This document shows positions 34,625 to 46,700 of a stretch of 64,000 bases of DNA, one piece after another (within the stretch, counting starts at the first letter, position 1; each line of letters starts with the position of its first letter). The notes below the pieces were generated by a model. The model was not told the DNA's origin, made no database searches, and saw only the letters and a list, made by a program, of their open reading frames with translations. Position numbers and translations under genes: made by a program. Source of the DNA: Paramarasmius palmivorus (lineage: Eukaryota; Basidiomycota; Agaricomycetes; Agaricales; Marasmiaceae); NCBI GenBank assembly GCA_037176845.1, contig JAYKXP010000003.1, forward strand, positions 62,001 to 126,000, in the 5' to 3' direction.

Positions 34625-36856
34625 TTATCTCGTCCTAATGATACCTGCGTTGATGAGTTTCTGAATCTTCCCTCGTACAATAGGGTTCTTCATGTGATCC
34701 TGTAACGCTTGAGGATTCGTCTGAGCTTGTTGGAGAATCTGCTGCATGACAGGGTCGTTCATGATACCCTGCCGAACCAAGGCACATCAGTTACCGTAAA
34801 TGTCAGTAACGGCAGGCTACGCTTACCGCAACCTCAGGATCTCTCATTGCTCGTTCGAGCGTTTGCTCTTGGGTTTCCTCGCCACGTTCCTTGTACAATG
34901 CCATTTGGATCTTGTATTCTAACTGTTGAAGCTCCTTGGCGTTCTTTCCGTCGGTGTCGTGCGTAGCACCCTCTTGAACAGCCTCAAGAGCTTTGGTATG
35001 TTCGCGCATTGAAAGCAGAATGTTCGCCTTTCGAATGTATGCCTTGACTGAGGTTTATAACCGGTTAGTGTTATGTATAGTATGCCCACATAGCAGAAAC
35101 ATACCGAAGTTTGGATCGACCTCGATTGCTTTGTTGACATCCTTCAAGGCTTCGGGTAGTGCAGCTAACTTGGTGTAAGCAGCTGCACGATTGTTGTATC
35201 CTCGGGCGTCTGACGGATCACGTTTGATACTTTCGGTGTAGGACTTGACAGCTTCAGCGAAATTGCCGGCCTTGAATTGTTCATTGCCCTGCTCACGCGC
35301 GACGGCGCTCTTCTCTGGGTCAATGTAAGCGAGGCGTTCGGCTTCTGCCTTTGCCTTTTCGACTTCGCGCAGCTTGTTAAGGATATCGGGAGTGCGATGT
35401 TCTGTAAGCGACTTTCCGAAGAACTTGATGGCATTAGCCAGATCATCCTTTTTGTGGTACGCTGATCCGATACGACCATAGGCTTTGGCAATGAGTTTGT
35501 AGTCCGCACGTAACTGAGGATTTGGTTAATCGTGGATCCGGTATCAGCTACCACTACGCACCTCGCGACCTTCATCAACCGCTTTTTGGCAGACTTCAAT
35601 GGCTTTATCGTAATCACCCTTCTCAAAGTAAGCGGCTGAGCCAAGGGTTAGTAGCAGCTCATAATTCGAATGAAGGGGGTGCTGACCTCCAAGGTTAGTG
35701 AGGAAGGTAATATCTTTCGGCCAAGTGTCCCAAGCCTTCTGGAAGGCTTCAATGGCCGCATCAAACTCCCTCTTCTTGTACGCTTCACCACCGGTCTTCT
35801 TGAGCGACTCCGCTTCTGCCTTTGCTTTAACTTCCTCTTCATCCACATCTTCCATCTCCACATCTTCAGTGGGTTGCGCAGGTGTGGCAGAGGTGGGAGT
35901 TGATGAGGAAGCAGCGGGCTGTGGCTCAGGCGATGCTGGTGATTTCGTAGATCGGGAGATAGCCTCAGCAATGTCTTCTTCTGCACTCTCCGGTCGTGTC
36001 GTGGCAGTCATATCGATGCCCATTAAAACACCCATTGCTTCGATCATCCTTGGGTCCTGAAGAAGACTGCAAAGGAAGTCAGTGACGATTCGATATAACA
36101 TTAGTGAGTAGCGCACTTGTTGATCATTCCGGGATTGGACTGTGCAAGTTGAAGCTGGAAATGATGTATTAGAATTTGAAGACGAGTTTATAATGTCCAA
36201 AATCCATACTTTTTGCATGAAAGAAGGATCCGCCAGATATTTCGACGTGCGTGGGTTGGCAGCGAGCTTTGGCAAGGCACTAGGATCTGAAAACATCTTG
36301 CCTAATGAATTGTCTCCTCCGAAGGACGATGCTTCATGAGCTGCAGAAAAAAGGCAGATTAGAACATTCTAACGCTATCGTCTCCCTTACGCACCTTTGG
36401 CATCTGTAACTTCTTGTAGACCTTTCCGTAATGCTGGGCTGTCTTCAATCTTCAGTCCAGCGTTGTAAGCTTCGATGGCTTGGTCATAATCTCTTGCACC
36501 GTGTAGGGCGGCACCCTTCCTGGCATAACCTTTCGACCATTGAGGATTCACTGCAATGCACTAGGAAACGTGTTAAAGGATACTCTAGGAACGTCTGACT
36601 GTGCTCACCTGTTCCGCATCCTTGAGTGCATTCGTCCAGTCCTTCTTTCCAGCATACGATGCACTGCGATTTGAGTACAGTACATGGTTTTTCGGGTCGA
36701 TTGCGATAGCTTGTGTAAAGAGATCGATTGCCTTATCCCATTCCTTAGCAGCGAAAGCCTTGTTTCCCAAATCTTTCAACGCATTTGCCTAAATTCAAGT
36801 GGTTAAGTTCAAGTAGATCGAGTAAAGAGGCCTGAAATAATACGCACGTCAGCCAT
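34625..36856 (-). CDS. STI1: Hsp70/Hsp90 organising co-chaperone Sti1 (Hop)
   Basis: Scaffold that passes clients from Hsp70 to Hsp90 in the cytosol. The start is MADANALKDLGNKAFAAKEW, TPR1, with the carboxylate-clamp residues in the K-x4-GNxAF context. The TPR1 end reads NPQWSKGYARKGAALHGA, then the DP1 region DPRMIEAMGVLMG. An acidic, disordered linker (EDVEMEDVDEEE) leads to TPR2A (GGEAYKKREFDAAIEAF, ITFLTNLG joined to AAYFEKGDYDKAIEVC) and TPR2B (AREQGNEQFKAGNFAEAVK, DARGYNNRAAAYTKL). The DP2 domain ends NPIVRGKIQKLINAGII. All five expected domains are present in order, with several short introns. The length (about 580 residues) is normal. Confidence 0.93.
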
Positions 36857-37079
36857 CTTGAGGTAGAGTGAGTATTACAGGTGAAAGAACTTTACTTTTT
36901 TCAGAAAGTTCTGCAGTATTTAGGACTTACTGAATCGGGCCTTCGACCAGGTTCTAGGGATTTCCACCTATTTCTGGTCACGCGTTTCTGGGCGCGCGTC
37001 GCGTACACAATCAACAACAACTGTCTTTCTTTTCTTCCATCACGTTCCAGCTCAAAGCACATCTCAATCCTCCTGTTAT

Positions 37080-37691
37080 ATGGGCCTACTCAAGTATATT
37101 CGGATCTCGGTATCGTCAAACCGAAGTGGGACCAGAGTCGTTGGAGCAAACCTCTCAACACGGACAGATTACCAAGGAACATTGCTACACAACGGCTTCT
37201 AGTCTTAATGCTCCACATCCTATCACCGCCATCCAACAAGGCCTGCACGGGAATTACTATCGGTAAAGGTTCCGGACGGACGTTCGTTTTTGAATGGCAC
37301 GGTGTTTGTGTCGCAGATTGCTTTGGCTACTCCGACTACGTTCCTGGAATTCGAGCCCCTTGCCGTATGCTCTGGGCACAACGTGTGCGTACTGTTAGTC
37401 AACTGTCCATACATGGCCCCTCACTAGGCAAAGCTCTAGTCAGATTGCTCCCTTGCCTGCACGTTGGTACCTATACGACGTCATGCCTCGCCCTTCCATG
37501 AACCTAAAGATCCTTGCTCGTACCCTATTCCTGTGAACGACTCACACCCATTCAAATTCATCGGATACTTTCCTCCGGTCCAAGGCCCTCGTCTTAGCCT
37601 AGCAATATTGCCCAAACCTTTGGCATCGAGCTTTTGGCTAGCACGCCTAGTGGTCATTCTGACTCTGGTTGCGGTTGCAATGCGGACTTAG
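37080..37691 (+). other. Possible unresolved multi-exon gene
   Basis: Several plus-strand frames look coding but do not assemble cleanly. One segment (about 37250-37378) reads PARELLSVKVPDGRSF, then NGTVFVSQIALATPTTFLE and PLAVCSGHN. A 57-base intron (donor gtgtgcg, acceptor ctctag) would join it in phase to SDCSLACTLVP and a final stretch ending WLARLVVILTLVAVAMRT, a C-terminal hydrophobic tail with a stop at 37691. The upstream exon is unclear: an ATG at 37080 (MGLLKYIRIS) is in the same frame but meets stops near 37200. Another frame (HPITAIQQGLHGNYYR) also looks coding. No family recognised. Confidence 0.3.
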
Positions 37692-40339
37692 GAGCTCAGA
37701 CTGAATTCTGGCACGACTGCGATTCACGAAATCAGATTCCTGTCTAGAATCACGGCGTTCTGCGAAATCTCATCAACAGATGAGATGGATACTGTCTTCC
37801 CTTTCGCCTTTCGGCCGACAGCCCCTCAGTGTCCCGTGCTTACTAGTAGTGACAGATTGCAAGTCGGCGAGTCGGCGAGCACATGCGTTAGCTCGTAGCT
37901 TACGAACTCTCATAGATCTCATCAAATACCAATCTTCAAGGAAAAACACAATCATATCATACTGCGCAAGTCCGCGGAGTTGTGCAAGCGTGAGCACGCT
38001 GCCCCGTGTACATATCCGTCGCTTTGAACGATACCAGTGGGAAGGTGCGCCACCAAAGAAGGCATCCGGAACTTGAAGAAGTCGCGGTGTCGTTATGACA
38101 GACGAGTGATACTTGGGGCCCGGAGGATGTCTCGAAGCTCGGGGGACAAGTTACTATTGGGGTGGTGTTGCTATTCTAGACACTAGCGCCACAAAAATGG
38201 AGGGACTCGAGTTGACATTCCCATACCGGTCAGGTTCTGAGTCAAGGTTAATCTTTGAGCACCCTTCAGGCTTCGTTGTGTTGAGTCTTGAGGCCTGTTT
38301 GACCCGATGACCCTCCTGTTTACCTTCGTAAAGGCGATATTCGTCCCGGGCTTGTGAACAGCAAGTTATCCTTCAGCTCCTTTACTTTGTAGGCATTCGA
38401 CCATCCACGAAAGATTGTACATAGGAGATTCTTACTATTGTTGAGCATGGATCCGTGAACGAAGGAGAACAATGAAGCTACAGCTAAGAGTATCACAGGC
38501 TCTCAACATCGGTTACTATTAGCCGTCCGTCATAGATTCCCGCCACCGTGCCACCGTGCCCATCCACCGCGTCGCCGACGCAGCAGCGACAGTCACTATG
38601 ATAATCTGATGGGTTATCTTAGCCGACCCGGCCGAGTTTTGGCGGCCGATCCTACTCGACGACGTGGATCAAGGGGCTGTGGTACGTGTCGAGGTTATTA
38701 TTCGCAAAACCTCGCACAAATCCACCGGACAGCTCGCGGAGAAATTAGCATAGAGTTTATTATAAGCATATCGGCGTAATATGCAAGTCTTCCCAGGTTC
38801 AAGGAAGAGCTAGTTCTTGGTTTAGCCAGGGCGCCAGCCTCGTATATGTATACACGGTAAGAGAGACACGAATCGGACGACCCTGCCCGGATCATTACCG
38901 CCACACCATTCATTTACCCCTTTGCAGTGGGCGGTGGGCGGCGGGTTGCTCCCAAGAGATGGATGTTTCGGGAGCGTGCGTATGATTGTCCGCATCCACT
39001 CGGATCGGTGGACTGATATGGAAAAGTCGGGCTTCAAGGTAGGCGAAATGATAGTCGGCGGTAGCGACGGAGGTGAGTGTGGCGTGTAAAATTTTCGTAT
39101 TATCCGTACTGAAAACGGCCTAGAATGAATGAAGGAGGAAGCTGTGGAAGAGATCGGTACCGTTGCTCCACTCTTGAATGTTTGTTAATTGTACTCGACA
39201 ATGAAGTTCTAATAGTAGCTGGTCAGGCTAACCCTCCAATGATGCGGGATTAGATATTAAACATACTCAGTCTTTTGACTTGTGACCGGTCCGGAGGTTG
39301 CGGCTGAGAGGAATGTAATTACCGAAAAGCAGCGTGGCGTCGATTGACCGGAATAGAGTTTTTGTCGCAAGGCAATAGCGTCAGGCAAAGTTTAGGACGT
39401 GTCGAGTGATAATTTTAAACCACTTGGAGTATAGAGCATGCATTTAGCGAGATATTCAACGCTGATGGTTGTTATAATTGTCTTTGACCAAGAATGACTC
39501 TATGTTGAGAGAAAGGTGTTAACTTGAACCGTAGCGAGTGACAGGTGGGCAAAGCGCGAGAAGTGGTACTGACTTGGCCTGATGGCAGTAGATAAGCTAC
39601 GTACACGCTGTATGGTTGAGTACGTGTGATGAGGCTCAAGCTGAGTGCAATAGGGTATATAATATCCTACTTTCCGGAGGTTCGGAAGGCCCGGTGGTGT
39701 TTATGATGGGACGCAAGGTACAATCGTTGATTTACTACACACTGAGTGAACTTGTACGGATTGCGGGAAGGCACCTCGGTCTGTGTCCATATCGAAAACA
39801 GACCGTCTTCCCGGAGGATATAGCCACGACCCAGAGTTTGGAATGATGAGACCTAGATGTTCTTGTGCTGCAACGAATAGATTTCGGGGAAAACGTCAAG
39901 CAAGGAAGGAAAGTACTGAGAAGAAGTCAAAAAGGGTGATTGATGGGTCACAAGGAACGATGTCTGTCAGCCAGATTCCCCAGAGTATGTGAGAGTCCAC
40001 AATTTTCGGACAGGAACGGGAAGTAAACATAAAAAAAGGGCGAAAAGGACACAGGACCCAATCAGTTGCTGCCAGAGACCAAGTGAACTAGAGACTGAGC
40101 GCGCGGGAGGCCTGGTGTCGGGGGATGAAATTAATGAGAATGAGTTTGCAACGAGGAAAGCTTGAGGGATATTGAGAACGAGTTGAGGAGACAAGAGGGC
40201 TATAGAAAGATTCGCTAGTTCCTAGTAGAAATTGTACGGGTAACCGAATTGAGAAAGAGGAGTGCAAGTTGTTATTTATCAACCAAAGTCTTGACATACA
40301 ATTCTGCTTACCCCTCTCTCTTTCCCTCCGACCATTACT
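37692..40339. other. Long gene-poor stretch upstream of the Zn2Cys6 factor
   Basis: About 2.6 kb with only short open frames that show no domains or splice logic. It includes a tandem GCCACCGT pair near 38542-38560. It probably contains the promoter and 5' leader of the transcription factor gene. A CT-rich run (40305-40330) directly precedes the ATG, as is common in fungal promoters. Confidence 0.5.
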
Positions 40340-43322
40340 ATGCCAGACGACACTCCCCCCGTCGCCTCCTCATCGTCCTCATCGAATGCTGCATCTCGTC
40401 CAAAGGCTTCAAGAACAAGTACCACTGGCGGCACCGTCAGAGGCAGAACTTCCCCTGGCCCCGGTAACGGCGATGGCAATGGCGACACCCGTCCTCAAAA
40501 ACGCGCTAGAAAGGCTATAAACTGTGAACCTTGTCGGAATAGCAAGCTCAAATGCGACAGGCATGTTTTAGTTACTTGAATCTCATTAAAAATCGTCTAA
40601 TAATACCATCTTCAATACACAGAAATCGACCATGCTCATCGTGTGTTCTTCGCGGCAAGTTTATTGGGCTCTCACCTCTCTCAAACACCCTCTAAATCAT
40701 GTCCTTTGCTCAACAGGTACTGCAGCAATGTGCTACCAGGATTCGCGACCACCAGAAGGAGCCGACGCCAACGTCCGCGGAGATGACCATCAGTAGGTGT
40801 TATCTCCAAAATAACTCCATCCTCTTCTTTTCCCTCGTTGGTGGCGACGATGCTAACTAAAATCCTTCTCTAAACCCTCAGTTACTCACGCGTCGACCCT
40901 GCCCAAGAAATTGCCCGCCTCAGACACTCCATAAACCTCCTCGAGGCCTACATGTTGCCTAATACACGGGGAGCGCAGCCAATGCATCATCCACCTCCAC
41001 GACCTCCCAGAACCAATGAAGTAAACAATTTTACTCCCAAAAAGGAGCCTATCGACCCCGACGTCAACGACAAACAAGCACCTGGGGCGCTCTCAAGTCA
41101 GAATCAGGGGGGATTGTATGCAGGACCGACGAGCGCTGCTCTTCACATTCTCTCGGTGAGTTTTCATTTTCGATCGAGCCAAAACTGCTGTTCATTTTCT
41201 TCACCTGCGGCAGAACGAGGCATCCCGTGGCTCCGATGACGAAGAAAGCCGACAGCAAAGCCAGGAACGCAATGAAGAATTCCCGCCGCAGGGTAACATC
41301 GAATACGACAGAGAACTTCTTGGAATGCTCCCCTCGATTGACATTATTGACGGTCTCATCAGCTATTACTTCGAATATTGCAACTGGATATACCGACACG
41401 TCAATCAACCCGCTTTTAGTCATAATTGGGAGCGGTTCAAGAGTGGACAATCTGCAGATAGGATCACGCTTGCTACAGCATGTGGTCTGATGGCCATAGC
41501 GACGCATTATCTACCCGCGGGACACTCACTGCTCGAGGGTTTCTCAGAGACACAGGAGCAGATGGGCCAGACATTTTTTGAAGTCTCTAAGCTGGCTTTA
41601 CAACGACGACAGCAGGAGACCAAGGCCTACACTCTCGACCTTGTCGAGTTGCGCTTGATTCAAGTCCACTATCAGGTTCTCTTGAAAACCGACAGTGAGG
41701 AAATATGGGCTGGTCGCGGAGAACTGGTAACCATCGGGACCGCCATGGGCTTACATCGCGACCCTGGAAAATGGCGGATGCCTCGGGATCTGGCAGAGCG
41801 AAGACGATGGGCGTGGTGGCATATCGTCATCTTGGAGAGGTCGGTTGACTCGGATTCTTCATGTTCATACGTTATGCTTACTCTTCATTAAAGATGGCAG
41901 GCATTCATGTTTGGCAGGCCGCTAACTATCGCGTCACACCATTTTGACACTCAATTACCTTCCTATTGCGATCCCGCGATCGACAAAACAGGAAGGCTTT
42001 ATCTGCCGAACGTAGCGTTATTCCGATTAGCTTACCTTTTGGGGGATGTCGTCGATGATGCAGTTTCTGTCCGGCCCGTGCCGTATGAAAGTGTTCAAGC
42101 GAACGATCGCGCTTTGACGGAGTGGATGGATAACCTACCGCCTGAGCTGGATCTGGACGAATATCGAGTAGCGAGAAACCTCGCTTCACCCAATGTTAAC
42201 CTCCGTCGTTTGGGTGTTCAGAGTGTCATTATCCGCACTTCTTATTACCACATTCGATTCTCGCTACACCGTCCATATGCTAGTTTACCCGCTCCTGGAA
42301 AGAACAGCTCGTCAGCACCTTCTAAACCTCCAGCAGGTCCCCCATCCGCTGCGGAACAATCCAGACAAGCTCAGTCCCTCGAAATCGCCGTAAGCGCTGC
42401 AGACAAGCTCATTACCATGGTCAGCCAAGCGCGCCCCGATTTCATGGCCAATTCGTCGCTAGCGGTTCCCGGCCATATGACTTGGGGACCATGGCACTGC
42501 TTCTCCGCTGCAATGTTCTTTTCCTTCCAGCTCATTGCCAACCCCGATCAACCCGGAGCAGCCCTATTCCGCGCTTCCATTCGCAAAGCCATGTCGACGC
42601 TCGAGCAGTCTCGCGGTATGTCAGTCTCTGACAAGGGCCTGGACATCTTGAGCGCTCTCGCACCTCTGTATTCGACAGAGTTCATGATGAAGACCCAGGA
42701 GGAGCGGGAGAAGGACAGGGCGAAAGTCCTGAGTGTCGTCAAGAAACTCGCCTTCCCTTATCACGACTCGCATGACCCGAAGAGATGGATGACAGGAAGC
42801 ACAGATTCTCCCGGCTCTGGTGTTGGAGCAAGGATGGCTTTGCTAGGAGCCAGCTCGCCTGCCAACTCGAATTCGGTTAGCCCTCCCGTCGGACAGATGG
42901 TACCTACGCTATCGCATTCACAGTCCCATTACGACCAGCTGCAGACACATGCAATGTCGTCGATACGGACTTCACCCGTCTATTCAGGCAATAACACATC
43001 TTCGTCGTCAGGTGGTACGCAGAATCAATCTCCTATCAGTCTGAATACTCAAGTATCATCGCCTACCGGCATGGTTGCCCCTCCAGGTTCTTTGGGTGGT
43101 ATGTCGTCAGGGTCTTATCCTCAAGGCTACCCAATGATGCAGCATGGTGTTCATGGAGTATACGAGGGAGGACACCCTACTTCTCAATATGTCCACCCTG
43201 TCGATGAAGCTTCAATGTGGGGTGCTGCTGTTGGCTTCGGTCAAACAGAATGGTCCCAGTTCCTCGACGGCACTTTCAAATCGATGCCGACTGGTGTCGT
43301 CTCCCATCGTATGCAAGGATGA
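40340..43322 (+). CDS. Zn(II)2Cys6 transcription factor with fungal-specific middle domain
   Basis: Nuclear DNA-binding regulator. A Ser-rich N-terminus leads to a basic NLS-like stretch (RPQKRARKAINCEPC) and the zinc cluster CEPCRNSKLKC, DRNRPCSSC, VLRGTAAMC, that is C-x2-C-x6-C then C-x2-C-x8-C, with all six Cys present. Two introns split the cluster (40561-40622 and 40655-40716), and both appear to start with GC. A coiled-coil linker (AQEIARLRHSINLLEAYM) follows. The fungal_trans domain spans about 41330-42750, with LVELRLIQVHYQVLL, GTAMGLHRDPGKWRMP and RRRWAWWHIVILER joined to WQAFMFGRP across an intron. The C-terminus is Ser/Pro/Gln/Gly-rich, as in activation domains. Target genes unknown. 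It ends at 43322. Confidence 0.88.
40561..40622 (+). other. Probable GC-AG intron inside the zinc cluster (first)
   Basis: A 62-base intron with donor GACAG|gcatgt and acceptor acacag. It joins KLKCD and RNRPCSSC in phase. The alternative GT three bases downstream (gttttag) breaks the zinc cluster frame. Confidence 0.7.
40655..40716 (+). other. Probable GC-AG intron inside the zinc cluster (second)
   Basis: A 62-base intron with donor CGCG|gcaagt, the exact consensus of GC donors, and acceptor caacag. It joins SSCVLR to GTAAMC in phase 1. Confidence 0.8.
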
Positions 43323-43766
43323 GCATGAGCATGTTTATTTGTTTTTTTCGGTCCATTTGTATGCATATCTTGTCTGTTTGTTTTCTTTTGCATATCTGCG
43401 TCTACTATCTGGGTTGTGTTGTGACAGAAGTACATATATATTGTTCTGCTCTCGGAATTGACTGTACTAGCACCGTCCACTCTCCATATACCGGTTCTTT
43501 CTTCTGATCTTATTTTAAATCTCTTTGTTACTTATCGTTTCGCTCTCTTGAATTGTCCTGTAGCCTTATTCTGATTGTACATATGTAAAGCCCTTTGAGG
43601 CCAAACTGGCCTACGTAGACTTCTCTACTTCAACTATCAGAAACGGAAAACGGAAAGACCCCCCATGCTTATTGCAAACGTGTTCATATTGGAGCACCTG
43701 TTGTTGAGTCTTATCGCATTCATGTAGTACGTAGGTGTCAAAACAAGGATACAAAATGTATAGATA
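43323..43766. terminator. Convergent 3' region of the Zn2Cys6 factor and NUP120
   Basis: A 444-base stretch between tail-to-tail genes. It is T-rich on the plus strand just after the factor's stop (43330-43400), fitting a 3' UTR and cleavage signals. No gene recognised. Confidence 0.45.
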
Positions 43767-46700
43767 TCAGCGTGGCTGGAACTCGCTTAGTTTTTGCATC
43801 CTCTTGACACGGTTGGCGACTTCGAGTCGAAGCTCAGAAAGTCGGGCTGGAGGGGGCTCTTGAGCAGTTCCGGCAGCCAGAACTTGGTCAATCAACATGT
43901 ACGGTAACCACGTTGACGCAGCATGCTTGGGTAAGTCGCGCGCTAGTTGGGAATCGGCCTGAAAAGAAAATTAAGATCTTGAAGCGACGACGAAAACGTC
44001 TGAACTTTACCTTGCGGACGAGGGATAATGTGTAATCGATAGCCTGCTCCAGGTTCCCAAATCTTAGGCTGACTCTAATCAGATAATCGTGGTGATGCTC
44101 CTGTAGCATCAATTTAGAATGACGGTGAGGATAACGAAGACAGACACCGAGCTGACCTCTAGTTGTTGAACAAGCCAAGGAGGAGGTGGAGAAGACCAGA
44201 AGTTCAGCACAGTCTCGAGAGCAGTTTTGGTGTATTTGTAGTCCGTTTCGGAACTATCGTGACGTTTTAGAGACTCTCGTAGATACCGCCAGCCTCGATC
44301 TGCAGGGCTGCCACCCCAGGATGACACTTTGTCCGTGAGTAGCCAGTCAGAGGTATCCTGTTGTCTAGTGGAGATAAGACGTCAGGAAGTGATCACAAAG
44401 GCCGGTCCAAGTTACGCTTACACGACGATATCCGGATCATGAGAAAGCTTTAGACATTGTGTCGTCAGATGTGCGAAGAGGTCTGTCATGTCGACGTCTA
44501 GACTTCTTGCAGTAGCCATGGCGAGGTTGAATCGGTTGGACTGGGCCAACCGTAAGACGATGGAAGAAGGAGGGAGTAAGAAGTCTATCGATGAACGGTC
44601 AATTCGATACCACTGGCTCTGTTGACGGCGACTTACTGGGAGACGTCAACAACGAAGGATCTTTTTGTATCAAGTCGAGTTGAGCGGACAGAAGTGTATA
44701 ATCGTACTGGACGTCGGGTAATTGAATAACTTCACTCTCAAGCCGTCCTGACCTAGAGGCCATGGCCGATGATGCGTGGAGTGACAGCTTTCTTCGTTTC
44801 CTGGGCTACAGTGCGGTCAGCCACATCACCATGTGTAAACAAAGTAGATATACCAACCTCATTCTGGGGATCAGCCGCAGCCGGAAGAATGAACCAGGCT
44901 GTTTTAGGGTCCGACAAGGTTAAGGCATTCATTGAGACCATGTATGCCTCCAGTTGTTCATTAGCGAGGGTCAAGAACAATGATGGGTCATTTGAGATGA
45001 GCGCCTGTATTTTGCGGGCACGTTGGTACATAGTTAGAGCCGCTAGAATCATCTTAGCCCATCGATTGATAGCAAGACATAAAATGAATACCTTGTCGAT
45101 AATCTCCTTTAGCCAGATACCAGGAATACAGGATATGGGAGTAACGGGGTTGACTTCGGGGATCGGCATTCCTTGCCTTGAATGCTAGGGCGTCCTGTAC
45201 TTCATCTGCTAATCCGGCAAAGTTGAAAGTCATGAGTTTGTCAACGTGTTTATTTTCACACATCTTGTAGACGATGTGACTGATACTTTCTCTTTTTCTA
45301 TGTCGAAGAAAGTAAGCTAACAGGAGCAAAGGTAAAAAATGTTCTTACTGTGAATCTGAAGGAACCGATAGCCAGGCAGCATAGGCATCCTCGTACATGC
45401 CCAGTTCTGTGTAACCTTTGACCACAGTATACCAGAGTGATGAGGTATCCGCATTTGGCGGTACACAGGACAATGCATGTTGAGTGAAAAGGACCTCGTG
45501 GTACAAGAGTGAACTCGATTTGAAAAGTGTCGCTATATAGAGATAAAAGCTGTGTGGCGAATCAAAAAGATGTCCGGATGGCAAAACTTGTTCTAGGGCC
45601 TCTCTGTCTTCGGGTGACATCGCACTACTGGGGCCTACGAAGAGTGAGTTCAGCAAGATTGGAGCGAAGAGAATACTCTTACCAAAGCACCCTGCTAACT
45701 TCTCTAATAATTGAGCGGCGTCATCCACACGTCCAGTGTTGAGCCATATTCTGCTAAGCACGTAGGTGATACCAGGAGTTCTCGGCATCCATGCAACAAT
45801 ATCTCGTGATGTATGGAAGTAACCAAGAAGTCTCAAACGTTCACAGAACAGTACTTCGGCTTTTGTTGCATTTGCCGGGGATACAGACTGAAGTAAACCG
45901 GTCCTATCGAGGAAACGATGGGCTGCCCCTGGAAGCCCAGAACCTTGATCGCCTGACTGGGCCAAAAGACGGTGAATGAGGGAGTGAGTTGGAGTTGTGT
46001 GCAGTCTGTTACGAGAAACCTGCATATTTTGTAAAAGGGAAACAACATCGTCAGCAGTCGAAACCTCGTCGAGGGGTGGCTTAGTCGACGTGCTGGCAGG
46101 CTGTCGCACGGCATCACGTAGGATAGCTATGCCTCTGAACACTGCGAACACTTCTGCCAGTAGTGACGCGTCCCATTGGGCTAGCTCCTCGGAGAGAAAG
46201 AGAAGCAGTGCAACGAGACAGAGACATAGATCGTATCTGGCGTTGACAGTGGTAGCAATGTAGCTCGCAGTCAGCCCTCTGAACCACTGGGAAGTGGGTG
46301 GCGGTAGAAGAAGTTCGACCTCGTCTTCCTCCCGTTTGACCTCCATATCAAACCCTCCGATCACATCTAGTGATGTACGGACTGCTGAATCGAGATCGTC
46401 GATGCTTTGCAGTCTTCCTACGAGCCAGCTGGTCGCACCTTCGTCTAATGCCTCCCTGAAGTGCGATCGGTTAGCTTGGTCCTGAAGGATATCGGCAAAC
46501 GGAAAGGCTATTTCTTGGTGCAGGACGTCAACCAGACCATTTTCTAGATTTAGCATGGCCTCGGGCCCAGCCTTGAACCGCATATTCCACAACACACCCA
46601 GTAGGTCATATTGTGAGTCCGTGATTCGCTGATCTAACTCCAGGACTCGGCGAATATGTATCGGCAGATCTTCCGCCACCAATGAACTGACTCGTTCCCG

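Noticed and set aside
36881..37501. A 206-residue open frame on the plus strand next to STI1
   Set aside because: It starts in the STI1 promoter, has no domain, and its sequence is less protein-like than the other frames over the same bases. The region is listed instead as an unresolved possible gene.
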